Source: CAXBID01 sp963815305 (lineage in GTDB: Bacteria > Bacteroidota > Bacteroidia > Flavobacteriales > Flavobacteriaceae). From it: a DNA stretch of 64,000 nt. This document shows positions 47,522 through 58,413 of the stretch, piece by piece. Every line of letters begins with the position of its first letter. Within the stretch, counting starts at the first letter, position 1. Location of the stretch: assembly GCA_963815305.1 (NCBI GenBank), contig CAWFFW010000001.1, forward strand, positions 310,001 to 374,000, written 5' to 3'. The notes under the pieces are model-generated. The model worked only from the letters and a program-made list of their open reading frames with translations. It had not been told where the DNA came from and did not search any database. Both the position numbers and the translations under genes were made by a program.

Positions 47522-49420
47522 ATGAAACTCTTTTTTTATTTCTTTTGTATAATTATTTCTTTCAATAGTGTTTTAGCTCAAGACAAACCAAATATTTTAT
47601 GGTTAACTATTGAAGATACATCGCCACAATTTATTGGTTGTTATGGTAATGAAAAAGCAAGCACCCCAGTTATTGACAAATTAGCCGAAGAAGGCATTCG
47701 TTTTACCAATGCGTTTTCAACTGGTACAGTATGTTCGCCTAGTCGTTCAGCTATTATCACAGGAATTCCTACCTATAAAATGGGCACAGGAAATCATCGT
47801 AGCAATTATCCCGTTCCAGATTTTATTCATGCGTTCCCACATTACTTAAAGGATCAAGGTTATTATACTTCAAACAATTATAAAACAGATTATAATGTTG
47901 CTAATGAAAAAGAATTTATAGCTGAGGCTTGGAATGAAAGTTCTGGTAAAGCTACTTGGAGAAAAAAGGACCCTAATCAGCCATTTTTTTCAGTATTTAA
48001 TTTTAATGAATCTCACCAATCACGTACTATGTCTATGTCGTTTGATTGGTATGTGGAAAATGTATGGAATCATCTTCCTGAAGAAGATAGAATAGCAGAT
48101 GATGCATTTGATATGCCACCATTTTATAATGATACTCCAGAAATGCGTAAGCAGTTTGCAAGAGTTTATAACTCTATTAAGTTAACCGATAACCGTATTG
48201 GAGAGCTTTTGGCAAAATTAGAAGAAGATAATTTAAGAGAAAACACCATTATTTTCTTTTTTGCAGATCATGGCGAGGGTATGCCAAGAGGAAAAACTAA
48301 CGGGATTAATTTAGGCTACCGCGTACCATTTGTAGTTTGGTTTCCTGAAAAGTACAAACATTTATCGCCTTGGGGCAAAGCTGGAGCTGTAACTGATGAA
48401 CTCATCAATTTTGAAGATTTAGCTCCAACTATATTAAGCCTTGCTGGAGTTAAAGTTCCAGAGTATTTAAAAGGACGTGTTTTATTAGGAGATAATCGTT
48501 CTAAAGAAAGAAATCATCTGTTGCTTTCTACGGATCGAGCTGATAACGGCCCAGACTTAGTGAGAACCATTACAGATGGGCGGTTTGTATATTCACGTAA
48601 TTTTATGCCTTTTATGCCAGAAATGCGCTATATCCGATATCTTGAAATAGCTGATATTACAAAACACATGCGTTCAGATTTGAAGGACAATAGGTTAAAC
48701 GCTTTACAAGAAAGTATTTTTAAAGCACCACGACCTTCTGAAATACTTTACGATATTGATAATGATAGCTGGGAAACAAAAAACTTAATTGACGATTCAA
48801 AGTATAAAGATGTTTTAGAAACCATGCGAAATCAATTAGATACCGGTATTCTAAGCGCACGTGATATTCATTTTGCATCAGAATATGAAATTGGTTTGAT
48901 TTCTAAAAATGAAACGCCTTATGAATTTAGATTGGACGAAAGTAAATATCCATTTAGTACTATATATGATGTAGCATCTTTATCAGGAAAACAAGGAAAG
49001 CGTATAGCTAAAAAACAAATAAAAGCGCTTAAAAGCGATAATAAAATAGCACGATATTGGGCGGTTGTTGGATTAATGAGTCAAGATGCACATGTGATAA
49101 AACATTGTAAAAGTCATTTGGTAAAAGCATTAAATGATAGTTATCCGCCTGTAGCCATAACTGCTGCAGCTATTTTATACCAAAACTTTAAATCTGATAA
49201 AACAACCCAAATATTAAAGCAATATTGCGAAAGTGAAAATATGGATTTGGCATTACTTACCATTAACTATTTACTTTACGTAGATAACAAAACGCCTTTC
49301 ATAGAAACTATAAAAAAAGTACATTCAGCACCAGATCGTAACTATAATGTTAAAGCAGCTTGTCAAGACTTTTTAGGAATCATTGGAGACATTGAAAATT
49401 CAAGCGACACAGAAAACTAA
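47522..49420 (+). CDS. S1-family sulfatase, secreted, with long C-terminal extension
   Basis: 632 aa. Signal peptide ending near VLAQ (about residue 20). PNILWLTIEDTSPQFIGCYG is the metal-binding start, VCSPSRSAIITG the formylglycine motif with Cys71, and FFFADHGEGMPRGK the second metal site. The opening resembles N-sulfoglucosamine-sulfohydrolase-like or S1_8-type sulfatases. After the catalytic domain, about 110 residues (KQIKALKSDNKIARYWAVVG, AITAAAILYQNF) look like HEAT-type helices, longer than the sulfatase at 35623. It lies 27 bp upstream of the second related GH2 gene, so they are likely co-transcribed. The position of the sulfate ester is not known. Confidence 0.9.
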   Translation: MKLFFYFFCIIISFNSVLAQDKPNILWLTIEDTSPQFIGCYGNEKASTPVIDKLAEEGIRFTNAFSTGTVCSPSRSAIITGIPTYKMGTGNHRSNYPVPDFIHAFPHYLKDQGYYTSNNYKTDYNVANEKEFIAEAWNESSGKATWRKKDPNQPFFSVFNFNESHQSRTMSMSFDWYVENVWNHLPEEDRIADDAFDMPPFYNDTPEMRKQFARVYNSIKLTDNRIGELLAKLEEDNLRENTIIFFFADHGEGMPRGKTNGINLGYRVPFVVWFPEKYKHLSPWGKAGAVTDELINFEDLAPTILSLAGVKVPEYLKGRVLLGDNRSKERNHLLLSTDRADNGPDLVRTITDGRFVYSRNFMPFMPEMRYIRYLEIADITKHMRSDLKDNRLNALQESIFKAPRPSEILYDIDNDSWETKNLIDDSKYKDVLETMRNQLDTGILSARDIHFASEYEIGLISKNETPYEFRLDESKYPFSTIYDVASLSGKQGKRIAKKQIKALKSDNKIARYWAVVGLMSQDAHVIKHCKSHLVKALNDSYPPVAITAAAILYQNFKSDKTTQILKQYCESENMDLALLTINYLLYVDNKTPFIETIKKVHSAPDRNYNVKAACQDFLGIIGDIENSSDTEN

Positions 49421-49447
49421 ACTATTAAATTAATAAAAAATATAAAC

Positions 49448-52246
49448 ATGAATTCTTTTCGTTTTTTATCGATAGCTTTATTCATACTTACTATTTTTAG
49501 CAGTTGCAACACTTCAAATGTTGGCAAAATATCTTTGTCTGGCGAATGGGAAGTTAAATTGGATTCCACTAATATAGGATATGAAAGTAATTGGGCAGCC
49601 AATAAATTTACAGGAACAAAAATAAATCTGCCAGGGACTTTAGATGATGCTGGTATAGGAACACCAAATACATTGGTACCTGCCATTAATAATTACGTGA
49701 TGTCCAATCTTGCTAGAAAGCATCAATATATTGGAAAAGCATGGTATCAAAAAGAGATTGAAATCCCAAGTTCATGGAAATCAAATAGTGTACAACTGAC
49801 GTTAGAAAGAATCATTTGGGAATCTTCTGTATATATTGATGGTCAACTTATTGGGACTGCAAATAGCCTTATAGGAAGCCATAAGTTTGATTTAACAAGT
49901 CAATTAACCCCAGGGAAACATCTTTTAACCATTTGTATTGATAACTCTAATAAACTACCGTTTATTAATGTGGCAGGTAATAGATATCCAGATAAGATAA
50001 ATCAAGATATGGCGCATGCCTACACTAATCATACACAAATAAAATGGAATGGAATTCTTGGAGATATAGTGTTAGAAGCCTCAGATAAAAATGCTCCTGA
50101 AAACCTTCAGATCTATCCTGATGTTGAAAATAATAAACTAAAAATAACTTTTGATCAACAGAAAACCAGTGACAATAAAGTAAGTTGCATTATCAAATCA
50201 GCCGAAGGCGAGATTGTTTTTGATAAAAAGATTGAAAGCTTGAAAGCAACTAACGAAGCCATTAGTTTTGAGATAGACAGACCAGAAAACTTGGAGTTTT
50301 GGGATGAATTCAATCCCGCACTTTATGATGTTGAAATAAGTACGAATTCAGGAAGTGTAAAAACACGATTTGGATACAAAGCAGTTGGCAATAATAATGG
50401 CGATTTGACTTTAAATGGAAAACGTATTTTTCTTCGTGGTAATTTAGAATGTGTTATTTTCCCATTAACCGGTCATCCACCAATGAAAAAAGAAGACTGG
50501 GCTACTCTTATAAAACAAGCCAAAGCTTATGGGTTAAATCACTTACGTTTCCATTCATGGTGTCCACCAAAAGCGGCATTTGAAGCTGCTGACGAAGCAG
50601 GCTTTTATTATCAAGTAGAATTGCCTCATTGGAGTTTAAAAGTAGGAGAGGATGAAAATACGACAGCTTTTTTAAGAGCCGAAGGTCAAAAAATTATAAC
50701 CGATTATGGTAACCATCCATCGTTTATTTTTATGGCAATGGGTAACGAATTACAAGGTGATGTAGATGTATTAAATAGTATGACAGCTGAGTTAAAAGCT
50801 CAAGATAATCGCCATTTGTATGCCACAACAGCATTTTCATTTCAAAAACCGATGGGTCTTAGACCAGAACCTGAAGATGAATTTTTTATAGCACAATGGA
50901 CAGATAAAGGTTGGATTCGTGGTCAAGGTATTTTTAATGATAAACCACCTCATTTTAATTCAGATTATACTTCGGGTAGTGAGCATATAAATATTCCTTT
51001 GGTGTCACATGAGATTGGTCAGTACTCGGTATATCCAGATATGAGTGAAATTCCAAAATACACAGGGGTTTTAGAGCCACTTAATTTTGTTGCTGTAAAG
51101 CAGGCATTGGAAAAGAAGGGTTTGATTGATTTGGCTCCAGATTTTACTTATAATTCAGGAAAACTAGCAGCATTACTTTATAAAGAAGAAATAGAACGCG
51201 CACTTAAAACCCCAAGTTTTGATGGGTTTCAATTGTTACAGCTTCAAGATTTCCCAGGACAAGGCACAGCTTTAGTAGGCTTACTGAATGCGTTTTGGGA
51301 ATCGAAAGGTGTTATTTCTGCTGAAGAATTTAGTCAGTTTAATAGTGAACTTGTACCACTTATTCGATTTGAAAAAGCAGTTTACGAAACAGGAGAATCA
51401 TTTACCGCGTCAATAGAAATTGCTAACTTCTTTAAAGATTTAGAAAATCAAACCATTGATTGGACAATAACTGATGATGCTGGTTCTGTAGTAAAAAATG
51501 GAAGTTTAAATAATATAAATTTAACTATAGGTAATAATGTGAATTTAGGAACTATTGAATATCCCATTGAAACTAAAGTATCAAAAAGATTAACCATAAC
51601 AGTTAACTTAAAAGGAACAAAATATAAAAATAATTGGCCTATTTGGGTGTATCCAAAAGGCGTTTCAACAATTTTAAAAAATGTGGTTGTTACGGAATCA
51701 TTTGATGCTGCTTCAGTAGCTTTAAATCAAGGAAAGACGGTATTGTTAAATCCAAATTATAAAACCTTAAAGGGTGTCGAGGGGCGTTTTGTACCTGTAT
51801 TTTGGAGTCCAGTGCATTTTCCAAACCAGCCTGCAACTATGGGGTTATTGATTGATGAAAAACATGCAGCATTTAAAAACTTCCCAACAAGTTCGCACAC
51901 AGATTGGCAATGGTGGGATTTATGTATCAATTCCAAATCTGTGATTACGGATTCTTTAGATGTAACTCCAATTATTCGCGTTATTGATAATTTTGTAACC
52001 AATCATCATCTATCAACCGTTTTTGAAGCTAAAGTTGGTAATGGAAAGCTTGTATTTTCTTCAATGGATTTAATTTCAAAATTAGATGAAAGGCCTGTAG
52101 CCAGACAACTTAGACATAGTTTGTTGGAATATATGAGTAGTGATTCATTTAATCCTTCAAAAACAATTACCATTGACGATTTAAAAAAGATTCAGTTAGA
52201 TAAAAAACAAGGTGGTTTTTCTGCAAAGGATATTTATAATGAATAA
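49448..52246 (+). CDS. GH2 glycoside hydrolase lipoprotein, intact
   Basis: 932 aa. Lipoprotein signal with lipobox FSSC (Cys about residue 19). It is a clear paralogue of the GH2 at 41224: SLSGEWEVKLDS, LTLERIIWESSVYIDG, KRIFLRGNLECVIFPLTGHPP, LNHLRFHSWCPPKAAF. The acid/base is Glu434 in AMGNELQGD and the nucleophile Glu522 in SHEIGQYSVYPD, so the active site looks complete. The C-terminal region that is cut off in the paralogue is present here (FEAKVGNGKLVFSSMDL). It follows the second sulfatase by 27 bp and is closed by a terminator at 52286. Likely a beta-galactosidase- or beta-glucuronidase-like exo-enzyme, substrate unproven. Confidence 0.9.
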   Translation: MNSFRFLSIALFILTIFSSCNTSNVGKISLSGEWEVKLDSTNIGYESNWAANKFTGTKINLPGTLDDAGIGTPNTLVPAINNYVMSNLARKHQYIGKAWYQKEIEIPSSWKSNSVQLTLERIIWESSVYIDGQLIGTANSLIGSHKFDLTSQLTPGKHLLTICIDNSNKLPFINVAGNRYPDKINQDMAHAYTNHTQIKWNGILGDIVLEASDKNAPENLQIYPDVENNKLKITFDQQKTSDNKVSCIIKSAEGEIVFDKKIESLKATNEAISFEIDRPENLEFWDEFNPALYDVEISTNSGSVKTRFGYKAVGNNNGDLTLNGKRIFLRGNLECVIFPLTGHPPMKKEDWATLIKQAKAYGLNHLRFHSWCPPKAAFEAADEAGFYYQVELPHWSLKVGEDENTTAFLRAEGQKIITDYGNHPSFIFMAMGNELQGDVDVLNSMTAELKAQDNRHLYATTAFSFQKPMGLRPEPEDEFFIAQWTDKGWIRGQGIFNDKPPHFNSDYTSGSEHINIPLVSHEIGQYSVYPDMSEIPKYTGVLEPLNFVAVKQALEKKGLIDLAPDFTYNSGKLAALLYKEEIERALKTPSFDGFQLLQLQDFPGQGTALVGLLNAFWESKGVISAEEFSQFNSELVPLIRFEKAVYETGESFTASIEIANFFKDLENQTIDWTITDDAGSVVKNGSLNNINLTIGNNVNLGTIEYPIETKVSKRLTITVNLKGTKYKNNWPIWVYPKGVSTILKNVVVTESFDAASVALNQGKTVLLNPNYKTLKGVEGRFVPVFWSPVHFPNQPATMGLLIDEKHAAFKNFPTSSHTDWQWWDLCINSKSVITDSLDVTPIIRVIDNFVTNHHLSTVFEAKVGNGKLVFSSMDLISKLDERPVARQLRHSLLEYMSSDSFNPSKTITIDDLKKIQLDKKQGGFSAKDIYNE

Positions 52247-52285
52247 ACTATAAAATAGTTAGTTCGATTAATTAGTAAAAGAAAA

Positions 52286-52318
52286 ACAGTGCTTTTTAGA
52301 AAGTACTGTTTTTTTTTC
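52286..52318 (+). terminator. Rho-independent terminator of the sulfatase-GH2 block
   Basis: ACAGTGCTTT (52286-52295) and AAAGTACTGT (52300-52309) pair with one G-T around loop TTAG, followed by a run of T to about 52318. It closes the block that ends with the intact GH2 gene. Confidence 0.9.
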
Positions 52319-52427
52319 TACTTTATTTAAATAGCGACATGTGCTTAATTGAAATTTTTTAATTTTCATAATAATACTATATAAAAAACAATAACTTTAA
52401 TGTTACCCACTTAGATTAAAGAAAAAA

Positions 52428-53807
52428 ATGAAGATTAAAATATTACTTTGATTCTATTAGTAGGTTTTTATAGCACAATATTTATGCAGAAAGAAATAGA
52501 ACTACTTGATAAAGCGGGCTTTTATCAAAAATCACACTTACTGAAACAGCATACTGTTCAGATGGAAGTGACCTTGCTAGAGATGGTGTTCGTAGATTTC
52601 ACGGCCCTATGGAGACTAAAATTATTTCTTTTCATAACTGCCAATATATTGCATACTACGAGAGTAACGGAGATATAGTAATTACCAGAAGAAAAATGGC
52701 ACCCAATGCCAGATGGGAAAAATCTATACTTCAAGGTTATAGAATAAAATCTGAAGACCGGCATAACAAAATAGCACTTTCTATATCTAGCGGTGATGGT
52801 GTTATACATATTGCTTTCGATCACCATAGCACTCCACAATTCAATTATGCGCATACAAACCAAAATGTAGCTACAAATCCAGAATCTGTGGTTTGGGATA
52901 ATGCTGTTTTTTCATTGCAACCAAATCTTGGATTAAAAACAGATACGGGTTTAGTAACTTATCCATCATTTTATCCATTAATTACGTCGGGTAACCTAAT
53001 GGTTTATTGGAGAACAGGTGGCGCAGTTGGAGGAGAAATGAATTTGGCAAATTTCCATAGTAAGGATCATAAATGGTTTTTTATTGGTCAAATTTCTACT
53101 CAAAATGGTATGTATAACGAAAAGGAAGGAACTCGTGGACCTTATAATGGAGGTTTTGTAGAAGATGCTGATAGTGTATTGCATGTCGCTTGGGTTTTTA
53201 GGGAACGTGAAGATCATATTGAAGCTCAACCAAAAGGACATCTTCAAGAACATGGTTTATTTTATGCGCAAAGTGCTGATGGCGGATTTTCATGGAAAGA
53301 CAATGCAGGAAACATAGTTGCTGATGTAAAAAGCAAAGTGTCATGGGTATAAATAATTTAAGAAATGTGCCAGTGGAAATTCCAATGTCACTTGATCCAT
53401 CTCATGTTAGTTTGAACTCAATTTTAGATTATAAAACTAATAATTTTATGACTTTATTAAAGCATTACCAACCAAAGACAAAACAAAACAAAAATTATCT
53501 ATATGCACGCTCTCCAGATGGTGCTTGGACTTCTAAGGAAACAGGTTTAAACCATCTTGGTAAAATAAAACTAGAAGGGGATAGATTATATGTTTTTAAT
53601 GAATCTGGAGTATCATTTTCTGATAGAAATTCTGATTTTACTTTATGAAAAACCATTTCAATGCCTATGGGATTTAAAAAAGGATCAGCAAACTGGGATT
53701 TAAACAATTTAAATAAAGGATTGGTGACTATGGTTATTCAATATGCTCCAAAAGAATATGGGGAAGCTACACCCGTAGAAGTTTTTGATTTTAAAATTTC
53801 AAAATAA
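52428..53807 (+). pseudogene. BNR_4-type beta-propeller protein, broken
   Basis: An ATG at 52428 begins MKIKILL and hits a stop, then a second frame gives LLVGFYSTIFMQKE, the remains of a signal peptide. From about 52545 a third frame reads TAYCSDGSDLARDGVRRFHGPMETK and stays open to 53352, with FDHHSTPQFNYAH, TYPSFYPLITSGNLMVYWRTG and GLFYAQSADGGFSW. A frameshift leads to NLRNVPVEIPMSLD; a TGA at 53646 (perhaps from TGG) interrupts FTL and KTISMPMGF; the end is VEVFDFKISK. The blocks match the BNR_4 family, which includes seven-bladed propeller lyases and other glycan-active proteins. The gene is broken by at least three lesions. Confidence 0.85.
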
Positions 53808-53903
53808 ATTCTTGAAACTCGTCAAGATAACCAATTTTTACAATAAGTTTAATTGATTAACCTGTTTTAGCTAAGTTTTAAGATATCTCTGTTTTCTAAG
53901 AGT

Positions 53904-56900
53904 TTATTTTTTTGTTTGTAGTTCAGACGGTAACTTACCAAATTCTTCTTTAAAAATTTTTCTAAAATATTTAGCATTACTAAATCCAACATGATAAGCG
54001 GCTTGTGATATTGTTAAACCATCTTCCTCTATTAATTGAGCCGCTTTTCTTATTTTCACTTGTCTAATATATTCATTAATATTTAATCCAGTTAGCGCTT
54101 TAATTTTACGGAATAGTGAAGTTCTACTCATACCAATAGTTTTAGAAATAGAGTTCACATTCATTTCTTCATCAGATATCTGTTCTAAAATGGTGTTTTT
54201 TAAAAAATTTAAAAACTCCTGTTCTTTTGTAAGTAGTTTTTTGTGTTTTTTAGATATTTTATTGTTTAAAACAACATTTTTAGTAAAATACTTTTTTAAA
54301 ATACTTCTGTTATTTATTAGGTTTTTTATTCTTGTTTGTAGTATTTTGGTATTGAAAGGTTTTGCAATATAATCATCTGCTCCTTTATCATATCCGATGT
54401 TTATACTTTCTTCATTATCTTTTGCTGTAAGAAGGATAATAGGTATGTGCGATGTGGCTTGGTTCTCTTTTAATTGAGAGCATAAATCAATACCTGATTT
54501 TTTAGGCATCATAACATCCGATATTATTAAATCTGGTACTGAGTTTATAGCTTTTTCTATACCTTCACTCCCATTGTGGGCAAATAAAATATTATAATCG
54601 TTGCTTAAAATATTTTGCAAGTATTTGAGTATTTCAGGATTGTCGTCTATTAATAATAAAACTTCCTTATCGTTTTTAATATTTGAATCTATGAAATTAA
54701 AATCAATGTTTTCTTCTATAGTTGTGGGAAGCCAAATATCGGCGATACTTGACTCTGATTCTTTAATTTCAACTGACTCTGTTTCTATGATAATGGCGTT
54801 TTTTAATAATTTTCTATTTCTAGGTAACTGTAAAGTAAAAGTGGCACCTTCATTTAGATTGCTTTCAACCTCAATATGACCTGAATGCATTTCAGAAAAA
54901 GTTTTTGATAATGCTAAGCCAATACCCGTTCCTTTTTTAGCAATATTTGAACCAGATTGATAGAACCAGTCAAAAATATGTGGTATATCTTCTTTACGAA
55001 TTCCTTTACCAGTATCTTTTACTTGAATCCTTATGTTTTCATTATCTGATAATAACGATACTATTATTTGATCATCTTTTATACAATGTTTTAATGCATT
55101 TGATAATAAATTATGAATAATGATTTCAATTTTTTCCAAATCAAACCAAATATTTATATCCTCAGTTTCATTTTTATAAGTTAGCTTGATATCTCTAGAC
55201 TTTGCTAGTGGTAAGTAGTAATCTATAATATTAGACATACAGTCGTTAACATTATATTTGTTAATAAACAATTGGGTGTGACCAACTTCTGATTTTCTAA
55301 ATTCTAAAAGTTTATTGATTGCTTTGAATAAATAGTTTGAATTTTTATGAATTAATTTAACGTTTTCTAAATTTTTCAAATTTTTTACGCTTTTTAATAA
55401 ATCTTGTATAGGATTCAGAATTAGTGTCAAAGGTGTTTTTAGTTCATGAGAAAAACTCGTGAAAAAGCGAATTCTCTCTAAGTTCAATTCACTTTCCAAT
55501 TGTCTTTGCTTTTTCTCAAATAACAGCAAGTTTTTTAGTTTAATTCTCTCATTGTAGTATTTGGTAATAACCCAAATAACTCCTATTAATATTAAATAAT
55601 AAAATATATATGCGGGTAGTGTTTTCCAAAAAGGAGGCTTTATTGAGATTAATAGTTGCTTGTTAATTTCTTTTTCAAACCCTATTTTACCTTTAATATT
55701 TAGTTTATAATCTCCAGGTGGTATATTACTAAAGTTAAGCGTATGCGCGTTTTTAAGATCTACCCAATGATCTTGATAGCCCTCTAATATATATGAATAG
55801 GTATTATTACTTGAAACGGGATATTTTAAAATAGAGAAATCAATTGAAAATTGTGTTTTATCATAATCTAATATAATATGGTTTTTATAGGTAATAGATT
55901 TATCTAAAATAGCATTTTGGTCATTAAATGTAATTGGTACAGGCTTGTTAAACACATTTAATCCCTCTAAAATTATAGAATAATTTGTTTCAGGATCAAA
56001 TAAATTATTAGGATGAAAAATATTTAAACCTTTATTGCTTCCAAAATATAAATCACCATTTTTTGTAAGTAATGCAGCTCCTATTGCAAAATCGCTTTTT
56101 TTTACATTGTCGAACATATTTAGGTTATCAATCTTATTGGTTTCTAAATTATATTTACTAATACCTTTAAGAGTTCCTAACCACGCAACCTTATTATCTT
56201 GAATAACAATACTATTTATCGAGTTGTTGCTTAAACCATCTTTTTCTGTAAAATTAGAGCCTTCACCATTTGGGTTAAATCTAACCAGACCACCATAAGC
56301 TGTTCCAGCTAAAATATCACCATTTGGTAAGATTTCAATACTAAAAAAAATATTCCTTGTTATTGCTTTAGTATTACTCGTATTGTAAAAAGTAACCAAT
56401 GTATTTTCAGGATTATAATTCAAAATATTATTATACCCTGCAATCCACAGAGTGCCATTTTTATGTTCCTCTATGTCACGAACATCAATTTTCCCTAAGC
56501 TATTAATGTATCTAAATTGATCTGAGTTTTCTTCATATTTGTAAAGCCCACCTCCATTAGTACCAATCCAAATGGAACCATTTTTGGCTTCAAAAATTTT
56601 CCTGATATCACTCCCTTCGTCTACACCTCCCATTAAGTAATGTTTACAGTCACCTGTTGTTTCGTTAAGTAAATTTAATCCACCTTCGTAAGTACCTGCC
56701 CATACTCTTTTTTTGCTATCTTCTAAAACCGAAAGAATATAATTATTACTTAAACTTTTTGGGTTATCATCGTCGTGATAAAAATGTTTAAAACTTTTGG
56801 TTTTTGGATTAAAATAATCTAGCCCTCCACCATCGGTACCTATCCATATGTTTCCGTTATGGCTTTCAGCAAGCGCACCAATTCTATTATGACTTAAACT

Positions 56901-57980
56901 TTCGTCATTTTTTATTTCTTTTTGTAGCAGTTGAATAGGCTCACCATTAGTATTTACATAGTTTAAACCAGTACTTGTTCCAATCCACATGCCAGCACCT
57001 CTATCTAGTTTTAAAGCTGATACCGTTCTATTAAAAATACTTGTACCATCTTCTTTAGGTAATAGCCATTTTAAAGCAGTTTTAGATTCGCTTTTTAAAA
57101 AACTAGGGATATTTAAGATGTTTATTCCACCATTACGTGTACCTATCCACATATGATTATCATTATCTTCCTCAAAACACAATACCTCATCATCGCTCAG
57201 TTTCTGAATAGAATTTTTATTCGAAATTTTTAAGACTTCACCATTTTTGGTTACAACAGCAATACCTTGTTTTGAGCCAATCCAAATATTATTTCTATTA
57301 TCTTCGTAAATACAAGTGATAAATTTTAAATAGTTTAATTTTTCTGTAATGCTGGATGTTATAACATTTTTTGTTTTGTAATTTATTTTGTTTATGCCTT
57401 TATCCCTTGTTCCAACCCATAGAGTGGAGTCGCCTTGCATGGTTAAGCACGTAATATTATTGGAAGATAGTGACTTTGGATTATTTGTTTCGTTCCTTAA
57501 AAAAGTATTTTTTTCATTTTTTTTTAAAAATGCTATGCCGTTTTGGTAAAGGCCAAGTATTAAATTATCATTAGGATCTATAGCGAAGGAAGTAGTGCTA
57601 TTATTAATAGATTCAAAACTTTCGCTTTTTGGATTATACATATTTATGCCTCTGTCTGTGGCTAAATATAATTTTCCCTCAGCATTAAATTTAATTTGAT
57701 AAACCGTGTTGTAATTAATAGGATTATCTTTCTTTACATCGCTATTTTGAAATTTTTTAAAATGTTCTCCATCATAACGATTCAGCCCATCTGAGGTTGC
57801 AACCCAAATGAAGCCTAAAGAATCCTGTTCTATATCATTGATAACATTATTAGATAGACCTGATTCCAAATCAAATAAGTAAAATTTTAAACTACCTAAA
57901 ATTGTGTTATTAGAAGAAGTTTGACAATAACACAACTTTATAGATAAAAATAAAAAAATTATTGTTAAAAAGTATTTCAA
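53904..57980 (-). CDS. Hybrid two-component system regulator (HTCS)
   Basis: 1358 aa. Signal peptide (cleaved near residue 20), a periplasmic sensor of two-component-regulator propeller repeats (many WIGT or WVAT blocks followed by GGLNxF-type motifs, about 30-695), a Y_Y_Y domain (about 705-770), a transmembrane helix (about 787-806), a histidine kinase with His845 in SFSHELKTPLT, an ATPase domain (about 940-1060; NLLSNALKH, DTGKGI, GTGIGLAL), a receiver domain (about 1105-1215; phospho-acceptor Asp1155 in ISDVMMP) and a C-terminal AraC-type HTH (about 1260-1355). It senses an oligosaccharide in the periplasm and activates PUL genes. All key residues are present. It is divergent from the modular GH30-like gene; the 433-bp spacer carries operator copy C. 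The likely master regulator of the locus. Confidence 0.95.
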   Translation of the reverse strand: MKYFLTIIFLFLSIKLCYCQTSSNNTILGSLKFYLFDLESGLSNNVINDIEQDSLGFIWVATSDGLNRYDGEHFKKFQNSDVKKDNPINYNTVYQIKFNAEGKLYLATDRGINMYNPKSESFESINNSTTSFAIDPNDNLILGLYQNGIAFLKKNEKNTFLRNETNNPKSLSSNNITCLTMQGDSTLWVGTRDKGINKINYKTKNVITSSITEKLNYLKFITCIYEDNRNNIWIGSKQGIAVVTKNGEVLKISNKNSIQKLSDDEVLCFEEDNDNHMWIGTRNGGINILNIPSFLKSESKTALKWLLPKEDGTSIFNRTVSALKLDRGAGMWIGTSTGLNYVNTNGEPIQLLQKEIKNDESLSHNRIGALAESHNGNIWIGTDGGGLDYFNPKTKSFKHFYHDDDNPKSLSNNYILSVLEDSKKRVWAGTYEGGLNLLNETTGDCKHYLMGGVDEGSDIRKIFEAKNGSIWIGTNGGGLYKYEENSDQFRYINSLGKIDVRDIEEHKNGTLWIAGYNNILNYNPENTLVTFYNTSNTKAITRNIFFSIEILPNGDILAGTAYGGLVRFNPNGEGSNFTEKDGLSNNSINSIVIQDNKVAWLGTLKGISKYNLETNKIDNLNMFDNVKKSDFAIGAALLTKNGDLYFGSNKGLNIFHPNNLFDPETNYSIILEGLNVFNKPVPITFNDQNAILDKSITYKNHIILDYDKTQFSIDFSILKYPVSSNNTYSYILEGYQDHWVDLKNAHTLNFSNIPPGDYKLNIKGKIGFEKEINKQLLISIKPPFWKTLPAYIFYYLILIGVIWVITKYYNERIKLKNLLLFEKKQRQLESELNLERIRFFTSFSHELKTPLTLILNPIQDLLKSVKNLKNLENVKLIHKNSNYLFKAINKLLEFRKSEVGHTQLFINKYNVNDCMSNIIDYYLPLAKSRDIKLTYKNETEDINIWFDLEKIEIIIHNLLSNALKHCIKDDQIIVSLLSDNENIRIQVKDTGKGIRKEDIPHIFDWFYQSGSNIAKKGTGIGLALSKTFSEMHSGHIEVESNLNEGATFTLQLPRNRKLLKNAIIIETESVEIKESESSIADIWLPTTIEENIDFNFIDSNIKNDKEVLLLIDDNPEILKYLQNILSNDYNILFAHNGSEGIEKAINSVPDLIISDVMMPKKSGIDLCSQLKENQATSHIPIILLTAKDNEESINIGYDKGADDYIAKPFNTKILQTRIKNLINNRSILKKYFTKNVVLNNKISKKHKKLLTKEQEFLNFLKNTILEQISDEEMNVNSISKTIGMSRTSLFRKIKALTGLNINEYIRQVKIRKAAQLIEEDGLTISQAAYHVGFSNAKYFRKIFKEEFGKLPSELQTKK

Positions 57981-58150
57981 AATTTATAGTTTTTTTGGAG
58001 TTGATATACAGAGATCTGACATGTTTTCTGCTTAAATATCTATAGGACTAATACTATAAGGGCTTTCTCTAGATATTTTGTTAGCTTACTAGAGAATTGC
58101 AATTTAATATAAAATTTTGATAATACAATTTAAGGAAACTAAAATTATAC

Positions 58151-58221
58151 ATTTGACCTTTAAGCACCCCTATTTTTATCAATTTATACGCTATCTATTT
58201 TTTGTGCTATATCTAAATTTA
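58151..58221 (+). promoter_or_regulatory. PUL operator-promoter module, copy C (HTCS/GH30-like spacer)
   Basis: ATTTGACCTTT precedes GCACCC (58164-58169); TCAATTT follows and a TAAATTTA box sits at 58214-58221, the same distance as in the other copies. It aligns without gaps to copy D over 71 bp. The second half-site (ATACGC) is weaker than in A and B. It lies in the 433-bp spacer between the HTCS start and the GH30-like gene. Confidence 0.58.
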
Positions 58222-58413
58222 AAAAAATAATTTAATTATAGCGCTTTACTTAACTGCTCAATGAATTTAATCAAATCAAACATAAAAATATTCTTTTTAA
58301 GTTTCTTCTTAAGGATTTATTTAAAGATTTTGAAAACACCGTAAAGGGGTCAATGAATTTTTAAAGAATTTCCTTAGCTACACAAATAATTTATAAAAAA
58401 TACTTCTAAATAA

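Noticed and set aside
52448..52678. 76-codon open frame before the BNR_4 region as a separate small gene
   Set aside because: Its first part is the displaced signal peptide of the broken BNR_4 gene and the rest is out of frame with the conserved sequence, so it is part of the pseudogene.
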